Counted from the first letter of the stretch, positions 41,984-51,951 are shown. The stretch: 64,000 bases of DNA from Mycobacterium sp. M26 (GCF_001494595.1 NZ_LN929908.1:3378468-3442467); one strand, 5' to 3'. The notes: a model not told the origin generated them from the sequence alone. Translations and numbers: made by a program.

Positions 41984-43300
41984 ATGTTCGACGACCGTCA
42001 GGGCACACGAATCAAGCCGGCCTGGTGGACGGCCATCTTCCTGGCTCTCGTCGTCGGCCTGGTCTTCATGACCATTGCTCTTTTCACCGGCGCCTTCCGC
42101 TCGTTCGTACCAGTCACCCTGACCTCCGACCGCTCAGGTCTGATCCTGGAATCGGGTGGCAAGGTGAAGTTGCGCGGCGTACAGGTCGGCCGGGTCGCCT
42201 CGGTGAGCGGCACCGGTCGCGGTGTGACCGTACACCTGAACATCTTTCCCGACGCTGCCGCCGACATTCCGCAGAACGTCGATGCACAGATCAGGGCCAC
42301 AACGGCCTTCGGCGCCAAGTACGTCGATCTGATCTACCCGGAAAACCCAAGTCCACAACACATCTCGGCTGGCACCGTCTTGGTCTCGCGCAATGTCAGC
42401 ACCGAGGTCAACACAGTCTTTGAGAACCTCAGCAAGCTCATCGCGAAACTCGATCCGATGAAACTCAATGCCACATTGACCGCCCTTGCCGACGGAGTCC
42501 GCGGACAAGGCGAACGCATCGGTGAGGCCACCGTGGATGCCAATCAGGTTCTGCTCGCCGTCAATCCGCGGATGGACACTGTCGCCGCGGATTGGCGGGC
42601 GCTCAGAGACTTCTCTGACACCTACAGCTCCGCTGCACTGGACATCCTCACGACGCTGGATTCGGCCACTGTCACCAGCACGACAATCACCGACCACGCC
42701 GCGCAACTCGATGCGGCGCTCCTGGGGACCATCGGCTTGGCTCAGACCGGCACGACTGTCCTGGGCCGCAACGCCAATGACCTCGTTCATCTCATGGGAG
42801 CTCTGGTGCCGACCACGGATCTGCTGCACACCTATGACCCGACCTACACCTGTGCCTTGCAGGGCGCCTCCTGGTTCCTCAAGAACGGCGGGACGGAAGC
42901 CATGGGGGGCAATGGCAAGTCGGTGATCCTGGACGCCGCACTGCTGCCCGGCGACGACCCCTACAAATACCCCGACAATCTGCCCATCGTGGCGGCCAAG
43001 GGCGGTCCGGGCGGAAAGCCGTCATGCGGGTCCCTTCCCGATCCCAGCAAGAACTTCCCGGTGCGCCAACTGGTGACGAACACGGGTTGGGGAACCGGGT
43101 TGGACTGGCGTCCGAATCCGGGAATCGGCCACCCGTGGTTGTACAACTGGTTCCCGATCACCAAGGGCGTTCCCGAACCACCCAAGGCCCATGGGGACGG
43201 CCCACCGGCGATCGGCCCGGTCCCCTATCCCGGGGCACCGCCCTACGGCGCTCCGCTTTACGGACCTGACGGCACTCCGCTCTTCGCTCCGGGCTCCTGA
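41984..43300 (+). CDS. mceA: MCE-family substrate-binding protein MceA
   Basis: A 438-residue protein: one N-terminal membrane helix (PAWWTAIFLALVVGLVFMTI), an MCE/MlaD domain at about residues 40-125 (LTSDRSGLILESGGKVKLRG, then VGRVASVSG) and a long helical region, with a Pro/Gly-rich C-terminus (IGPVPYPGAPPYGAPLYGPD). MceA-F proteins form a hexameric tunnel carrying lipids from the outer layers to the YrbE channel. The start is ATG 41984, 2 bases after yrbEB. Confidence 0.95.
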   Translation: MFDDRQGTRIKPAWWTAIFLALVVGLVFMTIALFTGAFRSFVPVTLTSDRSGLILESGGKVKLRGVQVGRVASVSGTGRGVTVHLNIFPDAAADIPQNVDAQIRATTAFGAKYVDLIYPENPSPQHISAGTVLVSRNVSTEVNTVFENLSKLIAKLDPMKLNATLTALADGVRGQGERIGEATVDANQVLLAVNPRMDTVAADWRALRDFSDTYSSAALDILTTLDSATVTSTTITDHAAQLDAALLGTIGLAQTGTTVLGRNANDLVHLMGALVPTTDLLHTYDPTYTCALQGASWFLKNGGTEAMGGNGKSVILDAALLPGDDPYKYPDNLPIVAAKGGPGGKPSCGSLPDPSKNFPVRQLVTNTGWGTGLDWRPNPGIGHPWLYNWFPITKGVPEPPKAHGDGPPAIGPVPYPGAPPYGAPLYGPDGTPLFAPGS

Positions 43301-43338
43301 GCCGCCCGATACAAGAGCTCATACCAAGGAGACTTGCG

Positions 43339-44367
43339 GTGCGAGACAACCTGGCAGGCGCCGTCTGGCGACTCGCCATCTTCGTGATGGTCTGTGTGTT
43401 GGGCATCTTCGCGATCTTCGCGATCTTCGCGCAATTGCGTTTCCAGGATGAAGACACCTATCGGGCCGAATTCACCGATATCACCGGACTGAAGTCAGGC
43501 GATTTCGTCCGGATCGCCGGCGTCGAAGTCGGCAAGGTGAGCGACATCTCGATTCGTCCGGACACCATCGTCACAGTCCAGTTCAGCACTGACCAGTCGG
43601 TGGTGTTGACCCACGGCTCCCGGGCCGTCATCCGCTGGGACAACCCGATCGGCGACCGCTACCTGGAACTTCAGGAAGGCGCCGGCGACCCGAAGCGACT
43701 GCTGCCCGGACAGACGATTCCGGTCAGTCAGACTGAGCCCTCTGTCGACCTCGACGCACTGATCGGCGGATTCCGGCCGCTGTTCCGCGCGCTGGACCCC
43801 GAACAGGTCAATGCTCTTACCGGACAACTGATCCAGGTGTTCCAAGGGCAGGGCGGCACGATCAGCTCGTTCCTGAGCCAAACCGCGCAGTTCACCAGCA
43901 CGCTGTCCGACCGCGATGATCTCATCGGCCAGGTCATCCACAACCTGAACGTTGTGCTCGGGTCGCTCGCTGATCAGAACAAGCAATTCGGCAGCGCGAT
44001 ATCGTCGGTGTCCGAACTGATGAAGGGACTGTCCGCCCGGCGGGACGACATTACCAACGGACTTGCCTACACCGACGCCGCCGCGGAATCGATCGCTGAC
44101 CTCATGGCAGCGGCACGTCCTGCTCTGCAGAACACGGTCGCACAGACCGACCGGGTGGCGGGCTTGGCGATGGCCGACTACGGCTTTCTCGATCACACGC
44201 TGGCCACCCTGCCCGAGGCCTATCGCGCCCTATCCCGGCAAGGCGTCTACGGCGACTTTTTCAGCTTCTACCTCTGCGATCTGTTCCTGAAGGTCAACGG
44301 CAAGGGCGGTCAACCCGTGTACGTCAAGCTCGCCGGGCAGGACACGGGAAGGTGCACGCCCCAGTGA
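43339..44367 (+). CDS. mceB: MCE-family protein MceB
   Basis: A 342-residue MCE protein with an N-terminal helix (WRLAIFVMVCVLGIFAIFAI), an MCE domain (FTDITGLKSGDFVRIAGVEV, DRYLELQEG), a helical coiled region and a C-terminus typical of MceB (YLCDLFLKVNGKGGQ, then GRCTPQ, with two cysteines). The start is GTG 43339 after AAGGAG, and the gap of 38 bases after mceA is the largest in the operon. It overlaps mceC by 4 bp if GTG 44364 is used. Confidence 0.95.
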   Translation: MRDNLAGAVWRLAIFVMVCVLGIFAIFAIFAQLRFQDEDTYRAEFTDITGLKSGDFVRIAGVEVGKVSDISIRPDTIVTVQFSTDQSVVLTHGSRAVIRWDNPIGDRYLELQEGAGDPKRLLPGQTIPVSQTEPSVDLDALIGGFRPLFRALDPEQVNALTGQLIQVFQGQGGTISSFLSQTAQFTSTLSDRDDLIGQVIHNLNVVLGSLADQNKQFGSAISSVSELMKGLSARRDDITNGLAYTDAAAESIADLMAAARPALQNTVAQTDRVAGLAMADYGFLDHTLATLPEAYRALSRQGVYGDFFSFYLCDLFLKVNGKGGQPVYVKLAGQDTGRCTPQ

Positions 44368-45629
44368 AGATGATCTCCGAGCGCAACCCACGTGTCGTGG
44401 GCGCTATCGGCATCGGCGTCGCCGCGGTCCTCGTGGTCGGCGCGCTGCAGTACAAGAATCTCCCCTTCTTCGACAACGGCAATACCTACTCGGCGTACTT
44501 CAGCGAGGCCGGCGGGCTGACAGTTGGTGCGCCGGTGCAGATCTCGGGATTCAAGATCGGCCAGGTGACCGATCTGGACCTCGATGGCAACCGCGTCCTG
44601 GTCACCTTCGACGTCGAGAAGGACATGCCACTGGGTGATCGCACCGAGGCCGCCATCAAGACGCGGACCCTGCTGGGATCCAAGGTCCTCGAGATCAGAC
44701 CACGGGGCGAAGGCAGCTTGACCGGCCCCATCCCGGTGGACCGGACCACTCCGCCCTACCAGCTTCCCGATGCGCTCGGTGACGTCGCCTCAGCAATCAA
44801 CGGGTTGAACACCGACCAGCTGTCCGACTCGCTGTCCACCCTGGCCGAGACATTCAAGGACACCCCTCCGGATCTTCAGGTGGCAGTGGCGGGTGTCGCG
44901 AAGTTCTCTGACACGCTGGGAAAGCGGGACCAGGAGTTGCGGAGCTTACTCGCCAATGCCGAGAAGGCGACCGCGGTTCTCGCGGAACGAAGTTCGGATA
45001 TCGCTGGTTTGGTCAACGACACCAACAACCTGCTGAGCAGCCTGCAGAGTCAGAGCGGCTCGCTGGACGCCATCGCCGGTCACCTCTCGGCAGTCTCCCG
45101 ACAGCTGTCCGGCGTCGTCGCCGACAACAGCGGAAAGCTCAAACCCGCGCTCGACAAACTCAACGGCGTGCTGGCCCTGGTCAACAAGTACAAGAACAAT
45201 GTCGCCGAATCGCTCAAGATGTTGAACGCGTATGCGATGTCTTTCGGCGAAACCCTCTCGTCGGGACCGTTCTTCAAGGCCTACCTGGCGAATCTGCTTC
45301 CCGGACAGTTCGTGCAACCCTTTGTCGACGCGGCATTCTCCGACCTCGGTCTGGACCCGAACGTCAAGCTGCCTTCGCAGCTGAGCGACCCCCAGGTCGG
45401 TCAGCCCGGTACTCCTCCCCTGCCGATGCCCTTCCCGCGTACCGGCCAGGGCGGTGAGCCGAACACCTCGCTGCCGGAGGCCATCACCGGCAATCCTGGT
45501 GATCCGCGATACCCGTACCGAGAGCCGCTGCCCGCTCCGCCACCCGGTGGTCCCCCACCCGGTCCGCCCGCAGTCGTATCACCCGAGCCGACACCAGAGC
45601 CCGTCCTGGTTGAACCGGAGCAGCCATGA
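44364..45629 (+). CDS. mceC: MCE-family protein MceC
   Basis: A 421-residue MCE protein: signal/anchor helix (VVGAIGIGVAAVLVVGALQY), MCE domain (FSEAGGLTVGAPVQISGFKI, LGSKVLEIRPRGEGSL), helical repeats (DQELRSLLANAEKATAVLAE) and a Pro-rich C-terminal tail of about 55 residues (REPLPAPPPGGPPPGPP). The chosen start is GTG 44364, making a GTGA overlap with mceB; GTG 44352 and ATG 44370 are alternatives. The tail is typical of mycobacterial MceC and may sit in the wall. Confidence 0.93.
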   Translation: MKMISERNPRVVGAIGIGVAAVLVVGALQYKNLPFFDNGNTYSAYFSEAGGLTVGAPVQISGFKIGQVTDLDLDGNRVLVTFDVEKDMPLGDRTEAAIKTRTLLGSKVLEIRPRGEGSLTGPIPVDRTTPPYQLPDALGDVASAINGLNTDQLSDSLSTLAETFKDTPPDLQVAVAGVAKFSDTLGKRDQELRSLLANAEKATAVLAERSSDIAGLVNDTNNLLSSLQSQSGSLDAIAGHLSAVSRQLSGVVADNSGKLKPALDKLNGVLALVNKYKNNVAESLKMLNAYAMSFGETLSSGPFFKAYLANLLPGQFVQPFVDAAFSDLGLDPNVKLPSQLSDPQVGQPGTPPLPMPFPRTGQGGEPNTSLPEAITGNPGDPRYPYREPLPAPPPGGPPPGPPAVVSPEPTPEPVLVEPEQP

Positions 45630-46948
45630 GTAAGCGAACGATCAAGCTGCTGATAGCTGTACCGCTGGTGCTCACACTCGTTGCCGGTGCCGGGCTGCTG
45701 ATCAGATCCGCGCTCTCGGCGAATCGGGTTCACCTGACCGCCTACTTCGACAACAGCAACGGCATCTTCCCCGGTGACGAGATCCGCATTCTCGGTGTGC
45801 CGGTCGGCAAGATCGACTCCATCGCGCCGCAGCCGCAGGGCGTCAAAGTCGCCTTCTGGGTGAACAAGAGATACAAGGTCCCTGCGGACGTGCATGCGGC
45901 GATCCTTGCGCCATCCCTGGTGACTGCGCGCGCCGTCCAGCTCACGCCCGCCTATACCGGTGGTCCGGTCATCAAACCTGGCGCCGTGATTCCGCTGGAC
46001 CGCACCATCGTTCCGGTCGAGTGGGACGATCTGCGCGAACAGCTCGAGAAGCTCACTGAGACGTTGCAGCCCACAACGTCTGGCGGTGTCAGCCCGTTGG
46101 GTGCCTTCATCAACACCACGGCAGACAACCTGCGTGGACAGGGGGCCGATATCCGCCAGGCCATCATCACGATGTCGGAAGCGTTCTCCGCTCTTGGTGA
46201 TCACAGCAAGGACATCTTCGGCACCGTCAAGAGCCTGTCCACGTTGGTCACCGCGCTTCAATCCAGCACCGACGTCATGCGTCTGCTCAACGGAAACCTC
46301 GCATCGGTGACGGCACTGTTCGCGAACGCCCCCAACGAGATCGGCCAGGCGATGACCGACCTCAACATCGCGGTGCGAGACGTCCACTCCTTCCTTACCG
46401 AGAACACGAGTACGATCGGCACCACTTCTCAACAGTTGGCGGATGTGGCTGCAGCACTGGGCGAAAGCCACGACGAGATCGAGCAGTTTCTGCACATCGG
46501 GCCGACCACGGTGCAGAACTTCCTCAACATCTATCAGCCGGCCCAGAACGCCCTCACTGGCGTCCTCGCCTTGAACAACTTCGCCAATCCGGTGTCGTTC
46601 CTGTGCGGTGCAATACAGGCCGCTTCCCGGCTCAACGCCGAGCAGTCCGCCAAGCTGTGCGTGCAGTATCTTGCGCCGATCGTCAAGAACCGGCAGTACA
46701 ACTTCCTGCCGTTTGGTGTGAACCCCTTCGTCGGCGCCGCAGCCCGCCCGAACGAGTTGACCTACAGCGAGGACTGGCTGCGGCCGGACCATCAACCGGC
46801 ACCACCGGCGGACAGTCCCGTTGCACCGGCCACCGCATCTGCGCCAGCTGCGGTCGAGCCTGCAGCCCCGCTACCGGCCGAGGCAGTACCGACAGATCCC
46901 CAGGCCGGCCTCGGCGGCATGATGACTCCCTCGGCGGGTGGATCGTGA
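45626..46948 (+). CDS. mceD: MCE-family protein MceD
   Basis: A 440-residue MCE protein: N-terminal helix (LIAVPLVLTLVAGAGLLIRS), MCE domain (FDNSNGIFPGDEIRILGVPV, PSLVTARAVQLTPAYTGGPV), helical region, and an Ala/Pro-rich tail (PATASAPAAVEPAAPLPAEA). Cysteines FLCGAIQ and KLCVQYL are in the usual MceD positions. ATGA overlap with mceC; GTGA overlap with mceE. Confidence 0.95.
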   Translation: MSKRTIKLLIAVPLVLTLVAGAGLLIRSALSANRVHLTAYFDNSNGIFPGDEIRILGVPVGKIDSIAPQPQGVKVAFWVNKRYKVPADVHAAILAPSLVTARAVQLTPAYTGGPVIKPGAVIPLDRTIVPVEWDDLREQLEKLTETLQPTTSGGVSPLGAFINTTADNLRGQGADIRQAIITMSEAFSALGDHSKDIFGTVKSLSTLVTALQSSTDVMRLLNGNLASVTALFANAPNEIGQAMTDLNIAVRDVHSFLTENTSTIGTTSQQLADVAAALGESHDEIEQFLHIGPTTVQNFLNIYQPAQNALTGVLALNNFANPVSFLCGAIQAASRLNAEQSAKLCVQYLAPIVKNRQYNFLPFGVNPFVGAAARPNELTYSEDWLRPDHQPAPPADSPVAPATASAPAAVEPAAPLPAEAVPTDPQAGLGGMMTPSAGGS

Positions 46949-48084
46949 CGTTCCGGATCGGTACCGCACTCGCCTCGGCCGTGTCCTGCGCCGTCATCGG
47001 CGCCACCTCCGGATGTTCCGATTGGGAGGGTGCGAACTCATTACCGCTACCCGGGACGCAAGGCAACGGACCCGGTTCGTTCGAAGTGCGCGCCGAGATG
47101 CCCGATGTCACGAACATTCAACGCAATCAACGTGTTCGGGTGGGTGACGTCACGGTTGGACATATCACCGACATCCAGCGACAGGGCTGGCACGCATTGG
47201 TGACCATGCGGCTCAACGGTGATGTCGATCTTCCGGCCAACGCCACCGCCAAGGTCGGCATGACCAGTCTTCTCGGCACTCTCCATGTTGAGCTGGCCGC
47301 GCCGACAACGGAACCACCCCAGGGACACCTGCATCAGGGGTCGTTGATTCCGTTGTCCTCATCGGGGTCCTATCCCACGACCGAGCAGACCCTCGGGTCA
47401 CTATCGCTGTTGTTGAACGGCGGCGGTATTGGGCAGCTGCAGGACATCACCAAGGCCTTTGCGACCGCGTTCACCGGTCGCGAAGCCGACCTCCGCAGCT
47501 TTATCGACCAGCTGAATGTGTTCATCAGCAAGCTCAATGGGCAGACCACCGACATCATCGAAGCCAATGTGAGCCTCAACAGCCTCGTCGGGCAGATCGC
47601 AGAACAGAAGTTCGTCCTCGACAGCGCCTTGCACACCGTGCCGCAGGCGATCGCCGAACTGAGCAGGCAGCGGGACACACTGATCGAGGCGGTCGACAAG
47701 TTCGGGAAATTCAGTGCGCTGGCAGCGGATCTGACTCATCAGACCCGTGACAGCCTGGTGCAGAACCTGCGCAACATCGCGCCGGTGCTCAAGTCGTTGG
47801 CCGACGCAGGGCCTGACATGACGCAATCGCTCGGACTTCTGGCGACCTATCCGTGGCCAAAGGAGAATCTGCTCAAATGGTTCCGAGGTGACTACGCGAA
47901 CCTGACGGCCATCATCGACCTGACCCTGAGCCGGATCGACGCGTCGTTGTTCACCGGCACCCGGTGGGAGGGCAACCTCACTGAACTCGAACTGCAGTGG
48001 GGGCGCACCATCGGGCAGATGCCCAGCCCCTATACCGCCGGCAACCCGCTGGTGGTGCCCTACCACCTCGACCAAGGACCGTAG
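46945..48084 (+). CDS. mceE: MCE-family lipoprotein MceE
   Basis: A 379-residue MCE protein that carries a lipobox (GATSGCSD, lipidated Cys about residue 24), the mark of the MceE/LprK position. The MCE domain is at about residues 45-125 (VTNIQRNQRVRVGDVTVGHI, GMTSLLGTLHVELAAP) and is followed by a helical part. The start is GTG 46945, with GTGA overlap of mceD; the frame from 46603 is out of phase with mceD and not used. Its lipid anchor probably tethers the complex to the membrane. Confidence 0.93.
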   Translation: MTFRIGTALASAVSCAVIGATSGCSDWEGANSLPLPGTQGNGPGSFEVRAEMPDVTNIQRNQRVRVGDVTVGHITDIQRQGWHALVTMRLNGDVDLPANATAKVGMTSLLGTLHVELAAPTTEPPQGHLHQGSLIPLSSSGSYPTTEQTLGSLSLLLNGGGIGQLQDITKAFATAFTGREADLRSFIDQLNVFISKLNGQTTDIIEANVSLNSLVGQIAEQKFVLDSALHTVPQAIAELSRQRDTLIEAVDKFGKFSALAADLTHQTRDSLVQNLRNIAPVLKSLADAGPDMTQSLGLLATYPWPKENLLKWFRGDYANLTAIIDLTLSRIDASLFTGTRWEGNLTELELQWGRTIGQMPSPYTAGNPLVVPYHLDQGP

Positions 48085-49536
48085 ATGCACCTGTCCCGAG
48101 GCATCAAGATCCAGCTCGCCATCTTCGGTGTCGTCAGCCTTATCGCGGCACTGATCATGGTGTTTGGTTACATCAAGCTGCCGGTGCTGCTTTTCGGGGT
48201 CGGCCGCTACACCGTCACCGTGGAACTGCCACGCTCGGGCGGGATCTACGCCAGTGGCAATGTCACTTACCGCGGGGTCGAGGTCGGTCGAATCGAGGGT
48301 GTGAAGGTCACCCCCCAGGGCGTCGCGGCGACATTGTCGCTGAAGTCCGGGATCGACATTCCCTCCGATGTCAAAGCCGAAGTGCACAGCGTCTCAGCGG
48401 TCGGCGAACAGTACGTCGCATTGATTCCGCGCAGCTCCAACGGTGCACCTCTGAAGGACGGTGACGTGATCCCGATGGCGGACACCTCGGTCCCGCCGGA
48501 CATCAACAGCCTGCTCGACTCCGCCAACACCGGCCTGGAAGCCATCCCCGGCGACGCCCTGAACACGGTGGTGAACGAAAGCTACACAGCGGTCGGTGGT
48601 TTGGGGCCAGAACTATCCCGCATTGTGAAGGGTTCGACCGCGCTCGCCATCGATGCCCGTCAGAATCTCGGCTCGATCACAGGCCTCATCGACGGGTCGA
48701 AGGCGGTGCTGGACAGCCAGTCCGACACATCACCGGCCATCGACGCGTGGGCTGCCCAGCTCGCCGACATCACCACACAGCTCAAAACGCAGGATCGTTC
48801 AGTCGCCGGCCTGATCGACAATGCCGCTCCCGCTGCAGCCCAGGCGCAACGGCTGTTCGACACACTCCACCCCACTCTGCCGACCATCCTCGCCAATCTT
48901 TCCGGCATTGCCGATGTCGCCGTGACCTACAACGCAAGCGTGGAACAGCTTCTGGTCCTGATTCCCCAGAGCCTGGCCGTCGAAGCCGCGCTCGCCGTGC
49001 CGAACGCCAACACCGAGCAGAAGCTTCGCGGCCTGTACCTCAGCTTCAACCTCAACATCAACATCCCGCCGGCCTGCACCACCGGCTACATTCCCGCTCA
49101 GCAGCAGCGCACACCGGACCAGCTCGACTACCCGGCACGACCACCCGGCGACTTGTATTGCCGGACAGCACAAGACGCAACATTCGGGGTCCGCGGTGTC
49201 AAGAACACGCCCTGCCCGACCAAACCCGGAAAGCGGGCCCCCACGGCGAAGATGTGCGAGAGCGACGAACAGTATGTGCCGCTCAACGACGGCGAGAACT
49301 GGAAGGGCGATCCGAACGCCACGTTGTCGGGTCAGCCCATCCCACAGCCTCGGACGGGAAGTGCTCCACAAGCAACTCCCGCCCAGCCTGTGCCCCCGTC
49401 GATTGTCGCCGTACCCTACGATCCGGCAACCGGGTCGTACATCGGTCCTGACGGTAAGACCTATGTCCAAAGCGATCTCGGGCAGGCTGCACCGAACCAC
49501 CAAACGTGGCAATCAATGTTGACGCCGTCAGGCTAG
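48085..49536 (+). CDS. mceF: MCE-family protein MceF
   Basis: A 483-residue MCE protein with an N-terminal helix (IQLAIFGVVSLIAALIMVFG), an MCE domain (LPRSGGIYASGNVTYRGVEV, VSAVGEQYVALIPR), helical repeats and the cysteine-rich C-terminal region characteristic of MceF (PACTTGYIPAQQQRTPDQLD, DLYCRTAQD, GVKNTPCPTKPGKR). ATG 48085 follows the mceE stop directly. It ends 5 bases from a convergent TetR gene. No mas/mam accessory genes follow, which many mce operons have. Confidence 0.95.
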   Translation: MHLSRGIKIQLAIFGVVSLIAALIMVFGYIKLPVLLFGVGRYTVTVELPRSGGIYASGNVTYRGVEVGRIEGVKVTPQGVAATLSLKSGIDIPSDVKAEVHSVSAVGEQYVALIPRSSNGAPLKDGDVIPMADTSVPPDINSLLDSANTGLEAIPGDALNTVVNESYTAVGGLGPELSRIVKGSTALAIDARQNLGSITGLIDGSKAVLDSQSDTSPAIDAWAAQLADITTQLKTQDRSVAGLIDNAAPAAAQAQRLFDTLHPTLPTILANLSGIADVAVTYNASVEQLLVLIPQSLAVEAALAVPNANTEQKLRGLYLSFNLNINIPPACTTGYIPAQQQRTPDQLDYPARPPGDLYCRTAQDATFGVRGVKNTPCPTKPGKRAPTAKMCESDEQYVPLNDGENWKGDPNATLSGQPIPQPRTGSAPQATPAQPVPPSIVAVPYDPATGSYIGPDGKTYVQSDLGQAAPNHQTWQSMLTPSG

Positions 49537-49541
49537 GCCGG

Positions 49542-50174
49542 TCACGGCCCCGTGGGAGCGCTGACTCCGGTGGGCAGAAAGGCCGGCAGCACGAACGACC
49601 GGAGCATGGTGCGGTGGCCGGGATCGTCGGCTCGGACGAAATCGAGGCGACCGACGAGGATCAACTGAACCAGGGCCAACCACTCCGCTACATCACCCAT
49701 CGCGAGGTCGTCGCGAATCTCGCCCCGTTCAGCGGCTGTCTCAAGGATTGGCGCCCACATCTCGCCGGTCAGTGCCGCTGCGAGCCCGGCGCCACCCACC
49801 AACGTGGTGGCTAGTTCCATCCGTTCCGGGCTGACGAGGATTCGCACGATCGGATCCTTCCGGCCGTGGTCAACGAGATAGATCAAACCCTCGACGAGTT
49901 GATCGGCGAACGTCTCATGGCTGGCGATGTAGGTTCGAGCGCGGACGAACAGCATTCGCGATCGGCGCTCGATGAGCGCGCTCAACAACGAATCGCGGTC
50001 GGCGAAGTACCGGTAGACGGTGGGCCGTGAGACTCCCACCGCCTTGGCGATATCGTCCATCGTGGTCTTGTCAACGCCGAATCGCAGAATGACCTCCTCG
50101 GCGGCGCCGAGAATCTGCTGGCGCGCCTCGTCGGCATCCGCACTGAGCCCAGTGCCGCCCCGTCGGCGAGCCAT
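49542..50174 (-). CDS. TetR-family regulator, convergent with the mce operon
   Basis: A 210-residue TetR regulator: HTH at about residues 17-60 (QILGAAEEVILRFGVDKTTM, VGVSRPTVYRYFADRDSLL). ATG 50174 is preferred to the frame start at 50240 because GGAG lies 6-9 bases upstream and MARRRGG is a normal N-terminus. It faces another TetR gene (50483) across a 308-bp region with weak dyads. It may control the mce operon, the neighbouring TetR or itself. Confidence 0.88.
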   Translation of the reverse strand: MARRRGGTGLSADADEARQQILGAAEEVILRFGVDKTTMDDIAKAVGVSRPTVYRYFADRDSLLSALIERRSRMLFVRARTYIASHETFADQLVEGLIYLVDHGRKDPIVRILVSPERMELATTLVGGAGLAAALTGEMWAPILETAAERGEIRDDLAMGDVAEWLALVQLILVGRLDFVRADDPGHRTMLRSFVLPAFLPTGVSAPTGP

Positions 50175-50482
50175 GTTGTCTCCTGTCACTGGGAGGTTCG
50201 GCGAAAAGACGTCCGACCCCTCATGGAATTTTACAATCATCCATTATTGTCAGCAGTTGTATCAGCGATTATCTTCGGCACGCCGCGACCGCGGCACCCG
50301 ACCCTGAAGACGGTGCAGCCCAAGCGAAAAGATCAGTACCGGAGGTCAGTCCAGAGTGCGGACTTCGCTTTACGGCTAGCCATCAACATTGCAGACCCGC
50401 CGAGACCCCCGATCACGGCCCGTCTTCGACAACCGGGGCCTACCTCGCCGTATTGACCACCCCTAACCCATACAATCGAACC
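50175..50482. promoter_or_regulatory. Divergent TetR-TetR intergenic region
   Basis: It contains an AT-rich segment (50228-50275) with ACAAT-N8-ATTGT (50233-50250), a weak candidate operator. A TACAAT at 50471-50476 is placed to give a leaderless transcript from ATG 50483, with TTGACC at 50453 upstream but only 12 bases away. A 77-codon frame at 50223-50456 is judged spurious. Confidence 0.45.
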
Positions 50483-51160
50483 ATGGCTAGAAAACCGCGG
50501 GGTGCTGCGCGGCCGGATACCGAGCCCGAGTCCAAGTCCCAACGCACCCGTCAGCGGATCCTCGATGCAGCGGCCCATGTTCTGAGCGTCAAGGGTTTCG
50601 CCGGCACCCGACTCAATGATGTCGCCGAGTATGCCGAGTTGCAGGCACCCGCCATCTATTACTACTTCCCCTCCCGGGAAAACCTCATCGAAGAAGTCAT
50701 GTACTGCGGGATCAGCGACATGCGGCAGTACCTGCAGGAGACGTTGGACGCGCTGCCCGACGGGACGGCACCGCTGGAGCGCATCCTGACTGCGGTGGAG
50801 GCACACTTACGCCACGAACTCGAACTGTCCGATTACGCGACCGCGTCGATCCGCAATTCGGGCCAGATCCCCGAACACCTTCGCACCCGCGAACGCAAAG
50901 AGAGCGCTGCGTACGGCAAAATCTGGCAGCGCCTGTTCGACGATGCCGCAGCCGAGGGTGAGATGCGTGACGATCTCGATCCGCGAATCGTGCAGGGCCT
51001 GGTGCTGGGCGCCCTGAACTGGGCGGCGGAATGGTGGGATCCCCGCCGCGGATCTTTGGACACCATCGTGGCCAGCGCACAGGCGTTGGTCCGAAGCGGT
51101 ATCGCTCCGGTACCCGCCAAGCCGGCGCGCCGCAGGAGCAGCGAGCGACCCAAGGCCTAA
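50483..51160 (+). CDS. TetR-family regulator
   Basis: A 225-residue TetR regulator: HTH at about residues 20-65 (RILDAAAHVLSVKGFAGTRL, AELQAPAIYYYFPSRENLI), with a C-terminal basic tail (PAKPARRRSSERPKA). It is convergent with and overlaps by 4 bp the membrane-protein gene that follows on the minus strand. The ligand domain (ILTAVEAHLRHELELSDYAT) resembles FadR-type TetRs of fatty acid or CoA-ester sensing, a weak inference. Confidence 0.88.
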   Translation: MARKPRGAARPDTEPESKSQRTRQRILDAAAHVLSVKGFAGTRLNDVAEYAELQAPAIYYYFPSRENLIEEVMYCGISDMRQYLQETLDALPDGTAPLERILTAVEAHLRHELELSDYATASIRNSGQIPEHLRTRERKESAAYGKIWQRLFDDAAAEGEMRDDLDPRIVQGLVLGALNWAAEWWDPRRGSLDTIVASAQALVRSGIAPVPAKPARRRSSERPKA

Positions 51161-51942
51161 GCGATGCGGTCGGCTTCCGACCGCTGCGCAACGAGAATCC
51201 GGCCCAGCAGTCCGACAGTGCTGGCAATGGCTCCCACCACCGTAAGCGCGGCCAGATGGACCAGCACCATCGGCGGTTGGTCGACCGAATGGCGCACCGA
51301 CAGGTACAGGATGCCGGAGCCGAACAGCCCGGCCGCGAATGCCATCGGCACCACCGGGATGAGGTAGAGATAGGCGAATCCATTGAATCGCGGGGCCAGC
51401 CGGTAGATGACGATTCCGCTGACCAGTGCCGACATCGCGTTGGTGAAGCCGAGGAAGATCGGGTAGCCGAACACGACGAATGGCTGGCTGTCCTGATAGT
51501 CATAGACTTTCAGCACAGCGATGTAGGTGATCTCTGCTGCGACGGCCATCACCACGATGAACGCGTACATCGTCCACACTGTGCGCATCGTGGGGCGTTT
51601 CGCCAAAGCGCGGGCAATGAAGACGGTGGCGCCGCCGTAGAAGGTCAGGTAGGCCGCGGGCACCCAGATCGGCTGGTGACTGCCGAATGTCGTGTAAAGG
51701 TGCCACTGCCCCTGCTCCCGGAACCACAACCCGTATAGATGGTCGAAAAGCGGTTCCATCAGGCACGTGAGCGTTCCGCTGATGAGCACGAAGTACGGCC
51801 AGACGATCGCTTCCCGACGGCACAGGCGCGCAACCAAGATCAGGACCGCGACAGCAAGTCCGAATGTGAGCACAGTCGCGATCAACTGGCCGACCGGCCA
51901 CACCGGTGTGTCGATCCCCGCCGTCGTTACGGGAGCCATCAC
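51157..51942 (-). CDS. Multi-pass membrane protein, paired with an AveC-like gene
   Basis: A 261-residue membrane protein with about seven helices (ATVLTFGLAVAVLILVARL, TMYAFIVVMAVAAEITYIAV, LIPVVPMAFAAGLFGSGILY). The blocks LISGTLTCLMEPLFDHLYGL and FGYPIFLGFTNAMSALVSGI align with ASGLICSLLEPMLDLLGHLH and GFPYWWGFINGGSFVTIGAI of the protein at 54540, so the two are distant paralogues. The conserved acidic EPxxDxL motif in a helix could matter for activity. It lies 9 bases from the AveC-like gene upstream. Function unknown. Confidence 0.72.
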   Translation of the reverse strand: MMAPVTTAGIDTPVWPVGQLIATVLTFGLAVAVLILVARLCRREAIVWPYFVLISGTLTCLMEPLFDHLYGLWFREQGQWHLYTTFGSHQPIWVPAAYLTFYGGATVFIARALAKRPTMRTVWTMYAFIVVMAVAAEITYIAVLKVYDYQDSQPFVVFGYPIFLGFTNAMSALVSGIVIYRLAPRFNGFAYLYLIPVVPMAFAAGLFGSGILYLSVRHSVDQPPMVLVHLAALTVVGAIASTVGLLGRILVAQRSEADRIA

Positions 51943-51951
51943 ATTCTCCGA

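Noticed and set aside
50223..50456. Short open frame of 77 codons between two TetR genes
   Set aside because: Covers the divergent promoter region, with no ribosome site and no similarity to any family I know.
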